NCBI RefSeq assembly: GCF_035989285.1
Contig: NZ_CP108513.1
Location: 2,046,001 to 2,110,000, forward strand
Origin: Streptomyces sp. NBC_01235
GTDB taxonomy: Bacteria > Actinomycetota > Actinomycetes > Streptomycetales > Streptomycetaceae
Reading direction: 5' to 3'
DNA: 64,000 nt
Positions within the stretch are counted from its first letter, which is position 1; every line of letters starts with the position of its first letter. This document shows, piece after piece, positions 9,049 to 17,640 of the stretch. Both the position numbers and the translations under genes were made by a program. The notes beneath the pieces are model-generated. The model had not been told where the DNA came from. It saw nothing but the letters and a program-made list of their open reading frames with translations, and ran no database searches.

Positions 9049-9602
9049 CCGTCGCTCCTGTGCGGCTTTGCGCCGCGCGGCACGGTCATCGAGGTCAGCA
9101 GGGCCGTGCCGGGGGTCAGGGCGCGCCAGTTGGGCCCGTACCAGGCCAGGACGGCGACGGCCGACGTCGGGAACTTCAGCCGCACCTCGTCCAGGGCGTC
9201 GTCGAGGCCCTCCCCCGCCAGGTCGAGGACCAGTTCCTCCAGGCCGGGGTTGTGGCCGACCAGCAGCAGCGTCCCGACCTCGGCGGGCGTCTCGTGGACG
9301 ACACCCAGCAGCTCGGGTACGTCGGCCCCGTAGAGGCGCGGGTCGAAGCGCACCGGGGGCGTCGGGCCGGCCCATTGGGCGGCGGCCAGTTCCCAGGTCC
9401 GGCGGGCGCGGACGGCGGTGGAACACAGGGCGAGGTCGGGGAGGCAGCCGGCCTCGGCGAGCGCGCGGCCCGCGGCCGGTGCGTCCCGGAGGCCGCGCGG
9501 GGCCAGTGGCCGTTCGTGGTCGGGGACGCCGTCCGGCCAGGCCGACTTGGCGTGCCGCAGCACCACCAGCCGACGCGGTCCCCCGCCGCCGGGCCCGGTC
9601 AC
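9045..9602 (-). CDS. SixA-type histidine phosphatase
   Basis: A 185-aa protein starting with GTG at 9602 that overlaps the stop of the upstream gene (GTGA). The RHG catalytic motif is RHAKSAW (~residues 14-20), and the second catalytic His is in [12 protein letters not shown] (~111-122). Size and motifs fit bacterial SixA/phosphohistidine phosphatases. Translational coupling with the upstream CysRS-like gene suggests one operon, although the functional link is not evident. Confidence 0.85.
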   Translation of the reverse strand: MTGPGGGGPRRLVVLRHAKSAWPDGVPDHERPLAPRGLRDAPAAGRALAEAGCLPDLALCSTAVRARRTWELAAAQWAGPTPPVRFDPRLYGADVPELLGVVHETPAEVGTLLLVGHNPGLEELVLDLAGEGLDDALDEVRLKFPTSAVAVLAWYGPNWRALTPGTALLTSMTVPRGAKPHRSDG

Positions 9603-10351
9603 GCCGGGGCTCCCAGATCGCGGGTGAGTTCCAGGCCGAGGAGACGGTCCGCGTAGGCGTAGGTCTCGAAGCGGGCGCCGTCCGGCAGCTCGGAGCCGGC
9701 ATCCTCCACCGACCGCAGCACCCGCAGCACCTCCGGCATGTCCAGGTCGTCCTCCCAGGCGGTCCGCAGCCGCCCGCGCACCTCGTCGGGAACCGGCCGC
9801 GAGGGCCGCCGCGCCCAGGCGGCGACGGCTCCCCGCCAGCGTACGAGGGTGTCGTGGGCCTCGCCCAGCGTGGCCGCGTCGAGCAGGACGGGCTCGGTGC
9901 GGGGCGGGGAGAGGAGGGCGAGGCGCAGGACGGCCGGGTCGGGCGCCGGTACGGAGTCCGACCCCGGCTCTGCGGACCCGGACGCCCACTGCGCCGGTGC
10001 GACGGCGACCCGTACCCCGTCGGGGGCCGGGCCGTCCTCCCCCACCACGTGCAGGATCTGAGCCTCGCCCACTCCGGCGCCGGCGCCGAGGTCGCGGCCG
10101 CCCTCGAAGGGGTGCATGCCGAGGGAGGTGGCGCCCGCCCGGAGCTCCGCCTGTTCGCTTTCGCCGGTGAGCAGGGCCCAGACGGGTGTGCCGCCGAGTT
10201 CCAGCGCGCGAACGAGCAGGTCGGCGACGAGCAGGACACGGAGCGAGCCGGAGCCGTACCCCGAGGCATGGGCCTCGACACGGGTGAGGCCCCGCCGGAC
10301 GGGGGCGGCGACGACGGACTCGCCGGTTCGGGCGTCGATGATGCGCAGCAC
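9599..10351 (-). CDS. Conserved actinobacterial protein resembling a cysteinyl-tRNA synthetase fragment
   Basis: A 250-aa protein beginning MLRIIDARTGE. The C-terminal part (residues ~185-245) looks helical like the tail of CysS/MshC, and the N-terminal half is a compact alpha/beta region, but the HIGH and KMSKS motifs of a functional class I synthetase are absent. Similar proteins are known to me in Streptomyces as hypothetical or CysRS-like. It overlaps the downstream phosphatase by GTGA. Function not assigned. Confidence 0.6.
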   Translation of the reverse strand: MLRIIDARTGESVVAAPVRRGLTRVEAHASGYGSGSLRVLLVADLLVRALELGGTPVWALLTGESEQAELRAGATSLGMHPFEGGRDLGAGAGVGEAQILHVVGEDGPAPDGVRVAVAPAQWASGSAEPGSDSVPAPDPAVLRLALLSPPRTEPVLLDAATLGEAHDTLVRWRGAVAAWARRPSRPVPDEVRGRLRTAWEDDLDMPEVLRVLRSVEDAGSELPDGARFETYAYADRLLGLELTRDLGAPA

Positions 10352-10466
10352 GAGGCCGAGCGTAGGCGGGCGGAGGACACTTCGCAGGCAAGCCGCCAGG
10401 AATCAAGGTCCGCCTCGGGCTGTTGCGGTGAAGGACAGCTCCTGTCCGACCCGAAGGAGGCCGCCG

Positions 10467-10883
10467 GTGTACGGCGACGAGGCAACGATCCGCAAGATCC
10501 TCACCGGGCTCGGTGGCACCTGGGCCGTGGTGGGCCTGTCGACGAACCGCCGGCGCGCGGCCTACGGCGTCGCCGAGGTGCTCCAGCTCTTCGGCAAGCG
10601 TGTGGTGCCCGTCCACCCGAAGGCGGAGACGGTGCACGGGGAGCAGGGGTACGCCTCCCTCGCGGACATCCCCTTCGAGGTGGACGTCGTCGACGTCTTC
10701 GTCAACAGCGAGCTCGCGGGCGCCGTCGCCGACGAGGCGGTCGCCAAGGGCGCGAAGGCGGTGTGGTTCCAACTGGACGTCGTCGACGAGGCCGCCTACG
10801 ACCGTACGCGCGCCGCCGGTCTGGAGATGGTCATGGACCGTTGCCCGGCGATCGAGATTCCCCGGCTGGGCCGGAACTCCTGA
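10467..10883 (+). CDS. CoA-binding protein (YccU-like)
   Basis: A 138-aa single-domain protein. GTG at 10467 follows a perfect AAGGAGG (10454-10460). WAVVGLSTNRRRAAYGVAEVLQLFGKRVVPVHP is the glycine-rich Rossmann motif of the CoA_binding domain, the same fold as succinyl-CoA synthetase alpha, at residues ~16-48. The length is the family norm (~135-140 aa). Role unknown; monocistronic and divergent from the CysRS-like gene. The following 439 bp hold only the repeat block and promoter listed next. Confidence 0.85.
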   Translation: MYGDEATIRKILTGLGGTWAVVGLSTNRRRAAYGVAEVLQLFGKRVVPVHPKAETVHGEQGYASLADIPFEVDVVDVFVNSELAGAVADEAVAKGAKAVWFQLDVVDEAAYDRTRAAGLEMVMDRCPAIEIPRLGRNS

Positions 10884-11173
10884 AAAGCTTCCCAGGAAAC
10901 ACCCGCACGCAGTTCAAATTGTGCCCGCGGTCTTCAGCGGCGCGGCATTCCCTTCCTGGTCCGGGCCTCCGGCAAATGGCGAACTCACCTTCCAGGTAAG
11001 TCATTTGTGAGAGGCCGCTGAGGACATGGTGAGCGTCTCCCCCATTCCGAAGGCCAAGGAAGACCCGGGTGCGGCCGGACTGCGCCGGGATGTCGGACTG
11101 ATCGGGCCGATGTGGGCTCGAGCGGGGCATCGAGGAGGTCACGGCCGTGGACGCTCCGGCCCACTGGCCGCCC

Positions 11174-11300
11174 GGTCCCCGGGCCGTGCCAGTCCGGTCC
11201 GGTCCCAGGGCCGTGCCAGTCCGGTCCGGTCCCCGGGCCGTGCCAGTCCGGTCCGGTCCCCGGGCCGTGCCGGTCCGGTCCGGTCCCCGGGCCGTGTCCC
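11174..11300. repeat. 27-bp tandem repeat, ~4.5 copies, upstream of pobA-like gene
   Basis: The element GGGCCGTGCC recurs at 11181, 11208, 11235, 11262 and 11289, an exact 27-bp period. Each unit also holds one or two CCGGTCCGGTCC blocks. There are no spacers, so it is not CRISPR. It ends just before the proposed -10 of the pobA-like gene. It could be a set of regulator sites or simple replication slippage. Confidence 0.85.
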
Positions 11301-11310
11301 CAGGGCCGCC

Positions 11311-11323
11311 CATAATGTGCGGG
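11311..11323 (+). promoter_or_regulatory. -10 element for a leaderless pobA-like transcript
   Basis: CATAAT at 11311-11316 is followed 7 nt later by the GTG at 11323, with no Shine-Dalgarno between. This spacing is what a leaderless Streptomyces mRNA shows. Confidence 0.45.
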
Positions 11324-12531
11324 TGACCACCAACTCCCCTTCCCCCCACCACAGCCCGGTCGTCGTCGTGGGCGCGGGCCCCGCGGGTCTCACCGTCGGC
11401 AACATCCTGCGGGCCGCGTCCGTCGACTGTGTCGTCCTGGAGACGGAGAGCCGTGAGTTCATCGAACGGCGGCCACGGGCGGGCGTCATCGAGGAGTGGG
11501 CCGTCCGCGGACTGCGGCAAAGAGGCCTGGCCGAGAACCTGTTGGAGCGCGCCCAGCGGCACTCCGCGTGCGAGTTCCGCTTCGGCGGCGAACGGTACCG
11601 CTTCTCCTACACCGAGCTGACGGGACATCACCACTGGGTGTACCCACAGCCGTTGCTGGTGACGGACCTGGTCCACGAGTACGTCGACGTACGCGGCGGC
11701 GACGCCCGTTTCTCGGTGCGCGACGTGGAGCTGCACGACCTCGACACGGCTCGGCCGTCGGTGTCGTACACCTGCCCCGACACGGGTGAACGGCGGCTGC
11801 TGACCTGTGACTTCGTCGTCGGCGCGGACGGGGCGCGCGGGGTCGGCCGGGCCGCGCTGGTGCCGGAGCGGGCGCGGATCGCGCGGCACGACTACGGCAT
11901 AGGCTGGCTGGCGCTGCTCGCCGAGGCGCCGCCGTCCTCCGACTGCGTGCTGTTCGGAGTCCATGCCAACGGGTTCGCCGGGCACATGGCCCGCAGTCCC
12001 GAGGTGACCCGGTACTACCTCCAGTGCCCGCCCGGCGACGACCCGGAGAACTGGTCCCACGACCGGATCTGGTCCGAGCTGCACCAGCGTCTCGGGGCGT
12101 CCGACGGTCCGCCGCTCACCGAGGGACGGCTGGTCGAGAAGCGTGTGCTGGACATGCACGACTACGTGGTCGAGCCGATGACGCACGGGCGGCTCTTCCT
12201 GGCCGGGGACTCGGCCCACCTCGTCGCGCCCATCGCGGCGAAGGGCATGAACCTCGCCCTGCACGACGCGTTCCTGCTGGGCGACTCACTGGTCGCCTAC
12301 CTGGACGGCGGTGACGGCGCCGGCCTGGACGGCTATTCGGAGGCGTGTCTGCGCCGGGTGTGGGACTACCAGGAGTTCTCGCAGTGGCTGTCGGAGGTCT
12401 ACCACGGGACCGCGGCCGGTGACCCGTTCCGCGCGGGCACGACGTTGGCCCGGCTGCGCCGTCTGTTCACGTCTCCCACCGCCGCCGCCGCTTTCGCGGA
12501 GCAGTACCTCGGGACCGCGGAACACTACTGA
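11323..12531 (+). CDS. pobA: 4-hydroxybenzoate 3-monooxygenase-like flavoprotein
   Basis: A 402-aa FAD monooxygenase. GAGPAGL near residue 17 is the dinucleotide-binding motif; FIERRPRAGVIEEWAV fits the PobA active-site loop; GDSAHLVAPIAAKGMNLALHDA (~residues 290-310) is the second FAD motif 'GD.AH...P.gakG.N.A'. Length equals that of PobA (~395 aa). Such enzymes turn 4-hydroxybenzoate into protocatechuate for the beta-ketoadipate pathway. No pca genes lie in the window, so the substrate is inferred from family only. The 3' end faces the arsR-like gene. Confidence 0.8.
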   Translation: MTTNSPSPHHSPVVVVGAGPAGLTVGNILRAASVDCVVLETESREFIERRPRAGVIEEWAVRGLRQRGLAENLLERAQRHSACEFRFGGERYRFSYTELTGHHHWVYPQPLLVTDLVHEYVDVRGGDARFSVRDVELHDLDTARPSVSYTCPDTGERRLLTCDFVVGADGARGVGRAALVPERARIARHDYGIGWLALLAEAPPSSDCVLFGVHANGFAGHMARSPEVTRYYLQCPPGDDPENWSHDRIWSELHQRLGASDGPPLTEGRLVEKRVLDMHDYVVEPMTHGRLFLAGDSAHLVAPIAAKGMNLALHDAFLLGDSLVAYLDGGDGAGLDGYSEACLRRVWDYQEFSQWLSEVYHGTAAGDPFRAGTTLARLRRLFTSPTAAAAFAEQYLGTAEHY

Positions 12532-12532
12532 C

Positions 12533-12892
12533 TCAGTCGTGCGGCGGCTCGTCCCCGAGCCGGTGGTCCGCCACGTTCAGCGCCTCGTCCACCAGACGGC
12601 GCAGATGGCCGTCGGAGAGCGAGTAGATCACCCGGCGGCCCTCCTTCCGCGTGTGCACGAGCCCGGCCAGCCGCAGCCGCGCCAGGTGCTGGCTGACCGC
12701 CGGCCGGGCCGCCCCGCAGCGCTCCGTCAGCGTCGTCACATCGGCCTCGCCCGAGGCGAGCGCGTGCAGCAGGGCGAGCCGGGTGCGGTCGCCGAGCAGG
12801 GCGAGGAGCTCGGCGGCGAGGGCGAACTGCTCCTCGCCGGGCGTGCGCGGATGCGCATGGTGCGCAGGTGACAGGTGCATGCGTGCGCTCAT
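12533..12892 (-). CDS. ArsR/SmtB-family metal-responsive repressor
   Basis: About 119 aa from ATG 12892. A winged helix-turn-helix is seen at residues ~35-85 (LLGDRTRLALLHALASGEAD, then SQHLARLRLAGLVHTRKEGR). His/Asp-rich termini (HLSPAHHAHP near the start; C-terminal DHRLGDEPPHD) could bind metal ions as in NmtR/KmtR-like regulators. Divergent from the CDF exporter with 62 bp between starts, the classic sensor-exporter pair; it probably represses the exporter until metal binds. Confidence 0.85.
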   Translation of the reverse strand: MSARMHLSPAHHAHPRTPGEEQFALAAELLALLGDRTRLALLHALASGEADVTTLTERCGAARPAVSQHLARLRLAGLVHTRKEGRRVIYSLSDGHLRRLVDEALNVADHRLGDEPPHD

Positions 12893-12897
12893 ACGCA
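12880..12897. promoter_or_regulatory. Candidate ArsR operator
   Basis: TGCGT-N8-ACGCA is an inverted repeat in the arsR/CDF divergent region. It overlaps the repressor start and lies just before CATAAT (12898-12903), a plausible -10 for the exporter. Confidence 0.4.
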
Positions 12898-12954
12898 CAT
12901 AATGGAGGGAGGGACGCACGCGCGTCCACCTCGGCGCACCGGAAGGGGATCGAC

Positions 12955-14034
12955 GTGAGTGAGCGGCACGACCACGGGCACGAGCACGCGCACGGACACC
13001 ACCACGATCACGAGCACGCGCAGGAGCACCCGCACCATCACCCCTCCCCCGGCCTCCGCCACCGCGTGGCCCACCTCCTCACCCCGCACTCCCACGAGAG
13101 TGCCGACAAGCTGGACTCCGCCCTGGAGTCCTCGGCCCGGGGCATGCGCGCACTCTGGGTCTCGCTGGCGGTGCTGGGTGTGACAGCCGTCGCGCAGGCG
13201 GTCGTGGTCATGTTGTCGGGGTCGGTGGCGCTGCTCGGCGACACGGTGCACAACGCGGCGGACGCGCTGACGGCCGTACCCCTGGGGATCGCCTTCGTGC
13301 TGGGCCGACGGGCGGCCACGCGCCGCTTCACCTACGGCTACGGGCGGGCGGAGGACCTGGCGGGCATCGCGATCGTGCTGACGATCGCCGCGTCGGCGGC
13401 CTTCGCCGGGTGGGTGGCCGTCGAGCGGCTGCTGAACCCGCGGCCCGTCGACCACGTCGGCGCGGTCGCCGCGGCGGCGCTGGTGGGCTTCGCGGGCAAC
13501 GAGTGGGTCGCGCGCTACCGCATCCGGGTCGGTCGTTCGATCGGCTCGGCCGCGCTGGTCGCGGACGGGCTGCACGCGCGCACGGACGGATTCACCTCAC
13601 TGGCGGTGCTGCTGGGCGCGGGCGGCTCGGCGCTGGGGTGGCAGCTCGCCGACCCGGTCGTCGGGTTGGCGATCACGGCGGCGATCGCGCTGGTGCTGCG
13701 GGACGCGGCGCGGGAGGTGTTCCGGCGAGTGCTGGACGCCGTCGACCCGGCCCTGGTCGACCGGGCCGAGCAAGCGCTGCGGGAGGTCGAAGGGGTGCAC
13801 GGGGTGGGCGAGTTGCGGCTGCGCTGGATCGGGCACCGGCTGCGCGCCGAGGTGGCGGTCGTCGTGGACGGCGAGGTGACGGTACGTCAGGCACACGGCA
13901 TCGCCGTGGACGCCGAACACGCCCTGCTGCACGCCGTACCGCGTCTGACGGCCGCGCTGGTCCACGCGGACCCGGCACAGGCACCGGGCGAGGACGACCC
14001 CCATCTGCCCCTCGCCCATCACGCGGCGGTCTGA
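12955..14034 (+). CDS. CDF-family divalent metal cation exporter
   Basis: A 359-aa membrane protein; GTG preceded by GGAAGGGG. The N-terminus is very His-rich (about a dozen His in residues 4-33), typical of Zn/Co exporters. Six membrane segments follow. The metal-site motifs appear as LLGDTVHNAADA (TM2) and VADGLHARTDG (TM5), both with the HxxxD of CDF transporters. A cytosolic C-terminal domain of ~90 residues is present. Divergent from the ArsR gene, which is probably its regulator. Zn, Co or Ni are all possible. Confidence 0.9.
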   Translation: MSERHDHGHEHAHGHHHDHEHAQEHPHHHPSPGLRHRVAHLLTPHSHESADKLDSALESSARGMRALWVSLAVLGVTAVAQAVVVMLSGSVALLGDTVHNAADALTAVPLGIAFVLGRRAATRRFTYGYGRAEDLAGIAIVLTIAASAAFAGWVAVERLLNPRPVDHVGAVAAAALVGFAGNEWVARYRIRVGRSIGSAALVADGLHARTDGFTSLAVLLGAGGSALGWQLADPVVGLAITAAIALVLRDAAREVFRRVLDAVDPALVDRAEQALREVEGVHGVGELRLRWIGHRLRAEVAVVVDGEVTVRQAHGIAVDAEHALLHAVPRLTAALVHADPAQAPGEDDPHLPLAHHAAV

Positions 14035-14036
14035 CG

Positions 14037-14594
14037 TCAGGCCACGCCGAGCCCCTCCAGCACCACCGCGCCCGGCAGTTCGGCGAGGGCCTTGCCCGGC
14101 ACCAGGAGCTTGCCTCGTCGGCGTCCGCTGCCCACCAGGACGTACGGCAGGTCGACGACGGCGGAGTCCACCAATACCGGCCAGGCGGCGGGGAGTCCGA
14201 TCGGGGTGATCCCGCCGTACTCCATGCCGGTCTCCCCGACGGCCGTGTCCATCGCGGCGAACGAGGCCTTCCGGGCGCCGAGTTGGCGGCGGACGACGCC
14301 GTTGACGTCGACGCGGGTGGTCGACAGGACGAGGCACGCGGCGAGGGTCGTCCCGCCGCCGCGCTTGCCGGCCACCACCACACAGTTCGCGGACCGCTCC
14401 AGCAGTTCACGGCCGTAGTGCTCCACGAAGGTGGCCGTGTCGGCCCACTGCGGGTCGGTGTCGACGTAGACGATCCGGTCGGCGGGCACGCCGCCGCTCC
14501 AGTGGCGTACGGCGTCGGCGACCGGGCCGGTCAGTTCGTCGAGGCAGTCGGGGGCGGGGACGGCGGTGTCGAAGTGTCCGATGGGTGCGCGCAT
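14037..14594 (-). CDS. YbaK/EbsC-type aminoacyl-tRNA deacylase family protein
   Basis: A 185-aa protein. The YbaK/ProRS-associated fold is indicated by CVVVAGKRGGGTTLAACLVLS, ARKASFAAMDTAVGETG (where family members have 'rka....v...tG...G.vsP') and YGGITPIGLPAAWPVLVD. Members hydrolyse misacylated tRNAs in trans. It is convergent with the CDF exporter (3-bp gap) and stands alone. Specificity unknown. Confidence 0.8.
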   Translation of the reverse strand: MRAPIGHFDTAVPAPDCLDELTGPVADAVRHWSGGVPADRIVYVDTDPQWADTATFVEHYGRELLERSANCVVVAGKRGGGTTLAACLVLSTTRVDVNGVVRRQLGARKASFAAMDTAVGETGMEYGGITPIGLPAAWPVLVDSAVVDLPYVLVGSGRRRGKLLVPGKALAELPGAVVLEGLGVA

Positions 14595-14636
14595 GAGCGC
14601 ACGCTAACAGCCCGTTCGCGGCCGTCCGAGGGCGTC

Positions 14637-15212
14637 TCAGCGCACGGGCGGCGGCACCGAGACGGTCAGCACCATCTCCATCGGGACCTCGCCCCGATTG
14701 CCGTACCGGTGCGCGGCGTTGGCCTCGAACGTGACGCTGGCGCCGGCCGGGACGCGGTACTCCGCGCCGTCGACGGTGAGGGTGAGTTCACCGTCGGTGA
14801 CATGGGCGATCTCGACCGTGCCCGGCGGGTGCGGGTCCGAGCCGCTGCTCTCGCCGGGCATGAGCCGCCAGTCCCACATCTCCAGCGGGCCCGGCGCCTC
14901 CGTGCCCGCGAGGAGCCGGCTGTAGCTGCCCTCGTCGGTGTGCCACAGCCGCACCGCCTGCTCGGCGGGGACGATGCGGACCTTTGGCCCCTGTTCGTAG
15001 TCGAGCAGGGTGGTGATGCTGACCCCGAGCGCGTCGCCGATCTTGACGACCGTGCCGAGGCTGGGGTTGGTGCGAGCCTGCTCGATCTGGATCAGCATGC
15101 CGCGACTGACCCCGGCGCGGGCCGCGAGCGCGTCGAGGGTGAAGCCGCGCTCGGTGCGCCAGCGCTTGACGTTGCGCGCCAGGGACTGCGTCAGGAGGTC
15201 GAGGTCCGACAC
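14637..15212 (-). CDS. XRE-cupin transcriptional regulator
   Basis: A 191-aa protein starting at GTG 15212. Residues ~10-65 are an XRE HTH (LDALAARAGVSRGMLIQIEQ then ARTNPSLGTVVKIGDALGV); residues ~110-185 are a cupin (HPPGTVEIAHVTDGELTLTV, then GASVTFEANAAHRYGN). This architecture is common for regulators that sense small metabolites. Divergent from an EamA permease with an inverted repeat in between, so it probably controls that permease. Confidence 0.9.
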   Translation of the reverse strand: MSDLDLLTQSLARNVKRWRTERGFTLDALAARAGVSRGMLIQIEQARTNPSLGTVVKIGDALGVSITTLLDYEQGPKVRIVPAEQAVRLWHTDEGSYSRLLAGTEAPGPLEMWDWRLMPGESSGSDPHPPGTVEIAHVTDGELTLTVDGAEYRVPAGASVTFEANAAHRYGNRGEVPMEMVLTVSVPPPVR

Positions 15213-15316
15213 TTTCCGTCCAATTCCATCCGGTCCCGCCCGGTCCCTTCCGTTTCCAGCCGGTTCCGGAGTCCAATATTCTCGATGACAGGGTTCAACA
15301 TCCTGCACTACGGTGT

Positions 15317-15336
15317 GGTGCACCCGATCGTGCACC
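15317..15336. promoter_or_regulatory. Candidate XRE operator
   Basis: GGTGCA-N8-TGCACC is a perfect inverted repeat 22 bp before the EamA permease start and 105 bp before the regulator start. Its place in the divergent promoter suggests it is the XRE-cupin binding site. Confidence 0.5.
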
Positions 15337-15357
15337 GAACTGTACTGCGAGGTCCCC

Positions 15358-16215
15358 GTGACAGCACTCTTCGCCCTGGCCACGAGCCTCCTGTGGGGGC
15401 TGGCCGACTTCGGCGGCGGGCTGCTGACCCGGCGGACCCCGGCCCTCACGGTGGTCGTGGTCTCGCAGTCGATCGCGGCGGCCGTCCTCGGTGCGATCGC
15501 GGTCGCCACCGGTGGCTGGAGCGAGGCCGGTCCCCGCCTGTGGTTCGCGGTCGCGGCCGGTCTGGTGGGCCCCGTCGCGCTGCTCTCCTTCTACAAGGCG
15601 CTGGCGCTCGGCCCCATGGGCGTCGTCTCCCCGCTGGCGACGCTGAGCGTGGCCGTGCCGGTCTCCGTCGGGCTGGTCCTCGGCGAGCGCCCGGGGCTCG
15701 TCCAGGTGGCGGGCATCGCGGTCGCGGTCGTCGGGGTGGTCCTGGCGGGCGGGCCGCAGCTGAGGGGCGCGGCGGTGCAGCGGCAGGCCGTGCTGCTCAC
15801 GCTGGTCGCGGCGCTCGGCTTCGGCACGGTGTTCGTGCTGATCACCGAGGCGTCCACGACCGTCACCGGCCTGTTCCTCGCCCTGTTCGTGCAGCGCGTG
15901 ACCAATGTGGCCTCGGGCGGTGTGGCGCTGTACGTCGCCGTCCGGCGCGGGACGCCCGCGCTCCCCGAGGGCGGGCTCGCGTGGACCTCGCTGCCGTCGT
16001 TCGGGTTCGTCGGGCTGGCCGACGTCGCCGCGAACGGCACCTACGCCGTCGCCGCCCAGCTCGGCCCGGTCACGGTGGCCGCCGTGCTCGCCTCGCTCTA
16101 CCCGGTGGTGACGGCGCTGGCGGCGCGTGGTTTCCTGCGGGAGCGACTGCGCGCGGTCCAGGCGGCGGGCGCGGGCCTGGCCCTGGTGGGCACGCTGCTG
16201 CTGGCGACGGGCTGA
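15358..16215 (+). CDS. EamA/DMT-superfamily transporter
   Basis: A 285-aa protein; GTG at 15358 with GAGG 6 nt upstream. Ten hydrophobic segments arranged as two EamA repeats of ~140 aa, each ending in an 'E(R/...)...G..l...G' pattern (LGERPGLVQVAGIAVAVVGV; LRERLRAVQAAGAGLALVG). Members export or import metabolites; the substrate is not evident. The stop overlaps the region of the convergent acyltransferase (1-bp gap). Confidence 0.88.
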   Translation: MTALFALATSLLWGLADFGGGLLTRRTPALTVVVVSQSIAAAVLGAIAVATGGWSEAGPRLWFAVAAGLVGPVALLSFYKALALGPMGVVSPLATLSVAVPVSVGLVLGERPGLVQVAGIAVAVVGVVLAGGPQLRGAAVQRQAVLLTLVAALGFGTVFVLITEASTTVTGLFLALFVQRVTNVASGGVALYVAVRRGTPALPEGGLAWTSLPSFGFVGLADVAANGTYAVAAQLGPVTVAAVLASLYPVVTALAARGFLRERLRAVQAAGAGLALVGTLLLATG

Positions 16216-16216
16216 G

Positions 16217-16981
16217 TCACCTCTCCGGCTCCAGCTGGGCCAGCCGCTCCACCGTCTCCTCGTCCAGCCCGGACAGCGCGACCAGCTGGTCCGAGGTGAC
16301 CCCGTCCGGTATCGGCACCGGCGCCGGGGTGCGCAGCGGCGGCTGCCAGCCCTCGGCGGGCGTCCAGCGCCGTACGACCTTGGCGGGCGCCCCCGCGACG
16401 ACGGAGTGGTCGGGGACCACGCCACGCACCACCGCCCCGGCCGCGACGACGACGTTCCGTCCGATCCGCGCGCCCGGCAGGATCACGGCTCCTGTGCCGA
16501 TCCAGCACCCGGGGCCGATCTCCACCGGCTCCATGCGGGGCCACTGCTTGCCGATGGGCTCGTGCGGATCGTCGTAGGAGTGGTTCGTGGACGTCACGTA
16601 CGCATAGGGGCCGAAGTAGCAGTCGCTGCCGATGGTGACCGTCGTGTCGGCGATGACATGGCTGCCCCGGCCGAGGACCACACCGTCGCCGAGGCGCAGG
16701 ATCGGGTCGGGGCCGAGGTCGAGGTCGGGCATCAGACCGGCGGTCAGGGTGACCTGCTCGCCGACGATGCAGTGCGCGCCGAGATGGATCCACGGCTCCC
16801 CGAAGACCGTGCCGAGCGGGAAGGCGAGCCGGGTGCCCGTGCCCATCGAGCCGAAGCGGAAGCGTCCGGGGTGCTCGGCGGTGACGGAGCCCGTGCGCTG
16901 CACCCAGGCCCAGCCCGCGTGAACGGCCCGCTGCCCCAGGCGACGCCGCCATGATGAGAACGTGTTCTTGCGCTTCGGCAC
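16217..16981 (-). CDS. Hexapeptide-repeat acyltransferase (LbH family)
   Basis: A 254-aa protein from GTG 16981. Left-handed beta-helix hexapeptides run from ~60 to ~190 (IHLGAHCIVGEQVTLTAG, VVLGRGSHVIADTTVTIG, ILPGARIGRNVVVAAGAVV), with the active-site-like NHSYDDPHEPIG loop and the closing AGAPAKVVRRW. This pattern is that of O-acetyltransferases of sugars or antibiotics. A tail of ~45 residues contains a small helix-rich segment. Substrate unknown. Confidence 0.85.
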   Translation of the reverse strand: MPKRKNTFSSWRRRLGQRAVHAGWAWVQRTGSVTAEHPGRFRFGSMGTGTRLAFPLGTVFGEPWIHLGAHCIVGEQVTLTAGLMPDLDLGPDPILRLGDGVVLGRGSHVIADTTVTIGSDCYFGPYAYVTSTNHSYDDPHEPIGKQWPRMEPVEIGPGCWIGTGAVILPGARIGRNVVVAAGAVVRGVVPDHSVVAGAPAKVVRRWTPAEGWQPPLRTPAPVPIPDGVTSDQLVALSGLDEETVERLAQLEPER

Positions 16982-17089
16982 CCGCTCACCGTACTCAGCA
17001 CGCGAGCGGCCAACGGCACGCAGGCCTGTGATCTTCGCCCTACCGGGTGGCGTACGGTGCGGGGGAACGACCGACACGAGGAGACGGTG

Positions 17090-17617
17090 ATGACGCACAA
17101 GGCGCTGATCGTGGGCATCGGCGGCAGGGAACCCGAGGTCGACGCGGAGGCGTTCGTGGCGCCGACGGCGTCGGTGATCGGAGACGTGACGCTGGAGGCG
17201 GGCGCGAGCGTCTGGTACGGCGCGGTCGTACGGGGTGACGTCGAGCGGATCACCGTCCGGCGCGACGCCAACGTCCAGGACAACGTGACCCTGCACGCCG
17301 ACCCCGGGTTCCCCGTCACCATCGGGGAGCGGGTGTCCGTCGGCCACAACGCGGTCGTTCACGGGGCGACGGTCGGGGACGACTGCCTCATCGGCATGGG
17401 GGCGACCGTGCTCAACGGGGCCGTGATCGGGGCGGGTTCGCTGGTCGCCGCGCAGGCGCTCGTGCCGCAGGGGATGGAGGTGCCGCCGGGGTCGCTGGTG
17501 GCGGGGGTGCCCGCCAAGGTCAAGAGGGAGTTGACGCAGGAGGAGCGGCAGGGTGTGACGCTGAACGGCACGCTGTACGCGGACCTGGCCAAGGCTCACG
17601 CGGAGATCCACGAGTAG
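17090..17617 (+). CDS. Gamma-class carbonic anhydrase / hexapeptide protein
   Basis: A 175-aa protein; ATG at 17090 after GAGGAGA. The left-handed beta-helix carries the three His ligands in family context: NVTLHADPG and SVGHNAVVHGATVG. An Arg-Asp-Asp core (VVRGDVERI; NVQDNVTL) is also seen. Length and motifs match bacterial CaiE/YrdA-type gamma-CAs; some members have little anhydrase activity. It lies back to back with the acyltransferase of the same fold, which may be chance. Confidence 0.9.
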   Translation: MTHKALIVGIGGREPEVDAEAFVAPTASVIGDVTLEAGASVWYGAVVRGDVERITVRRDANVQDNVTLHADPGFPVTIGERVSVGHNAVVHGATVGDDCLIGMGATVLNGAVIGAGSLVAAQALVPQGMEVPPGSLVAGVPAKVKRELTQEERQGVTLNGTLYADLAKAHAEIHE

Positions 17618-17640
17618 GGCGCGGCGCCCTCGCGCCCGGA

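Noticed and set aside
6538..10485. Very long frames antisense to the permease and sixA genes
   Set aside because: Arg/Pro/Gly-rich shadow translation without motifs; the real genes lie on the opposite strand or in another frame.
11174..11300. CRISPR array
   Set aside because: The 27-bp units are contiguous with no spacers, and there are no cas genes.
13410..16577. 1055-aa plus-strand reading frame
   Set aside because: It overlies several well-supported genes (CDF, YbaK, XRE, EamA, acyltransferase) in other frames or on the other strand; long shadow frames are expected at very high GC.
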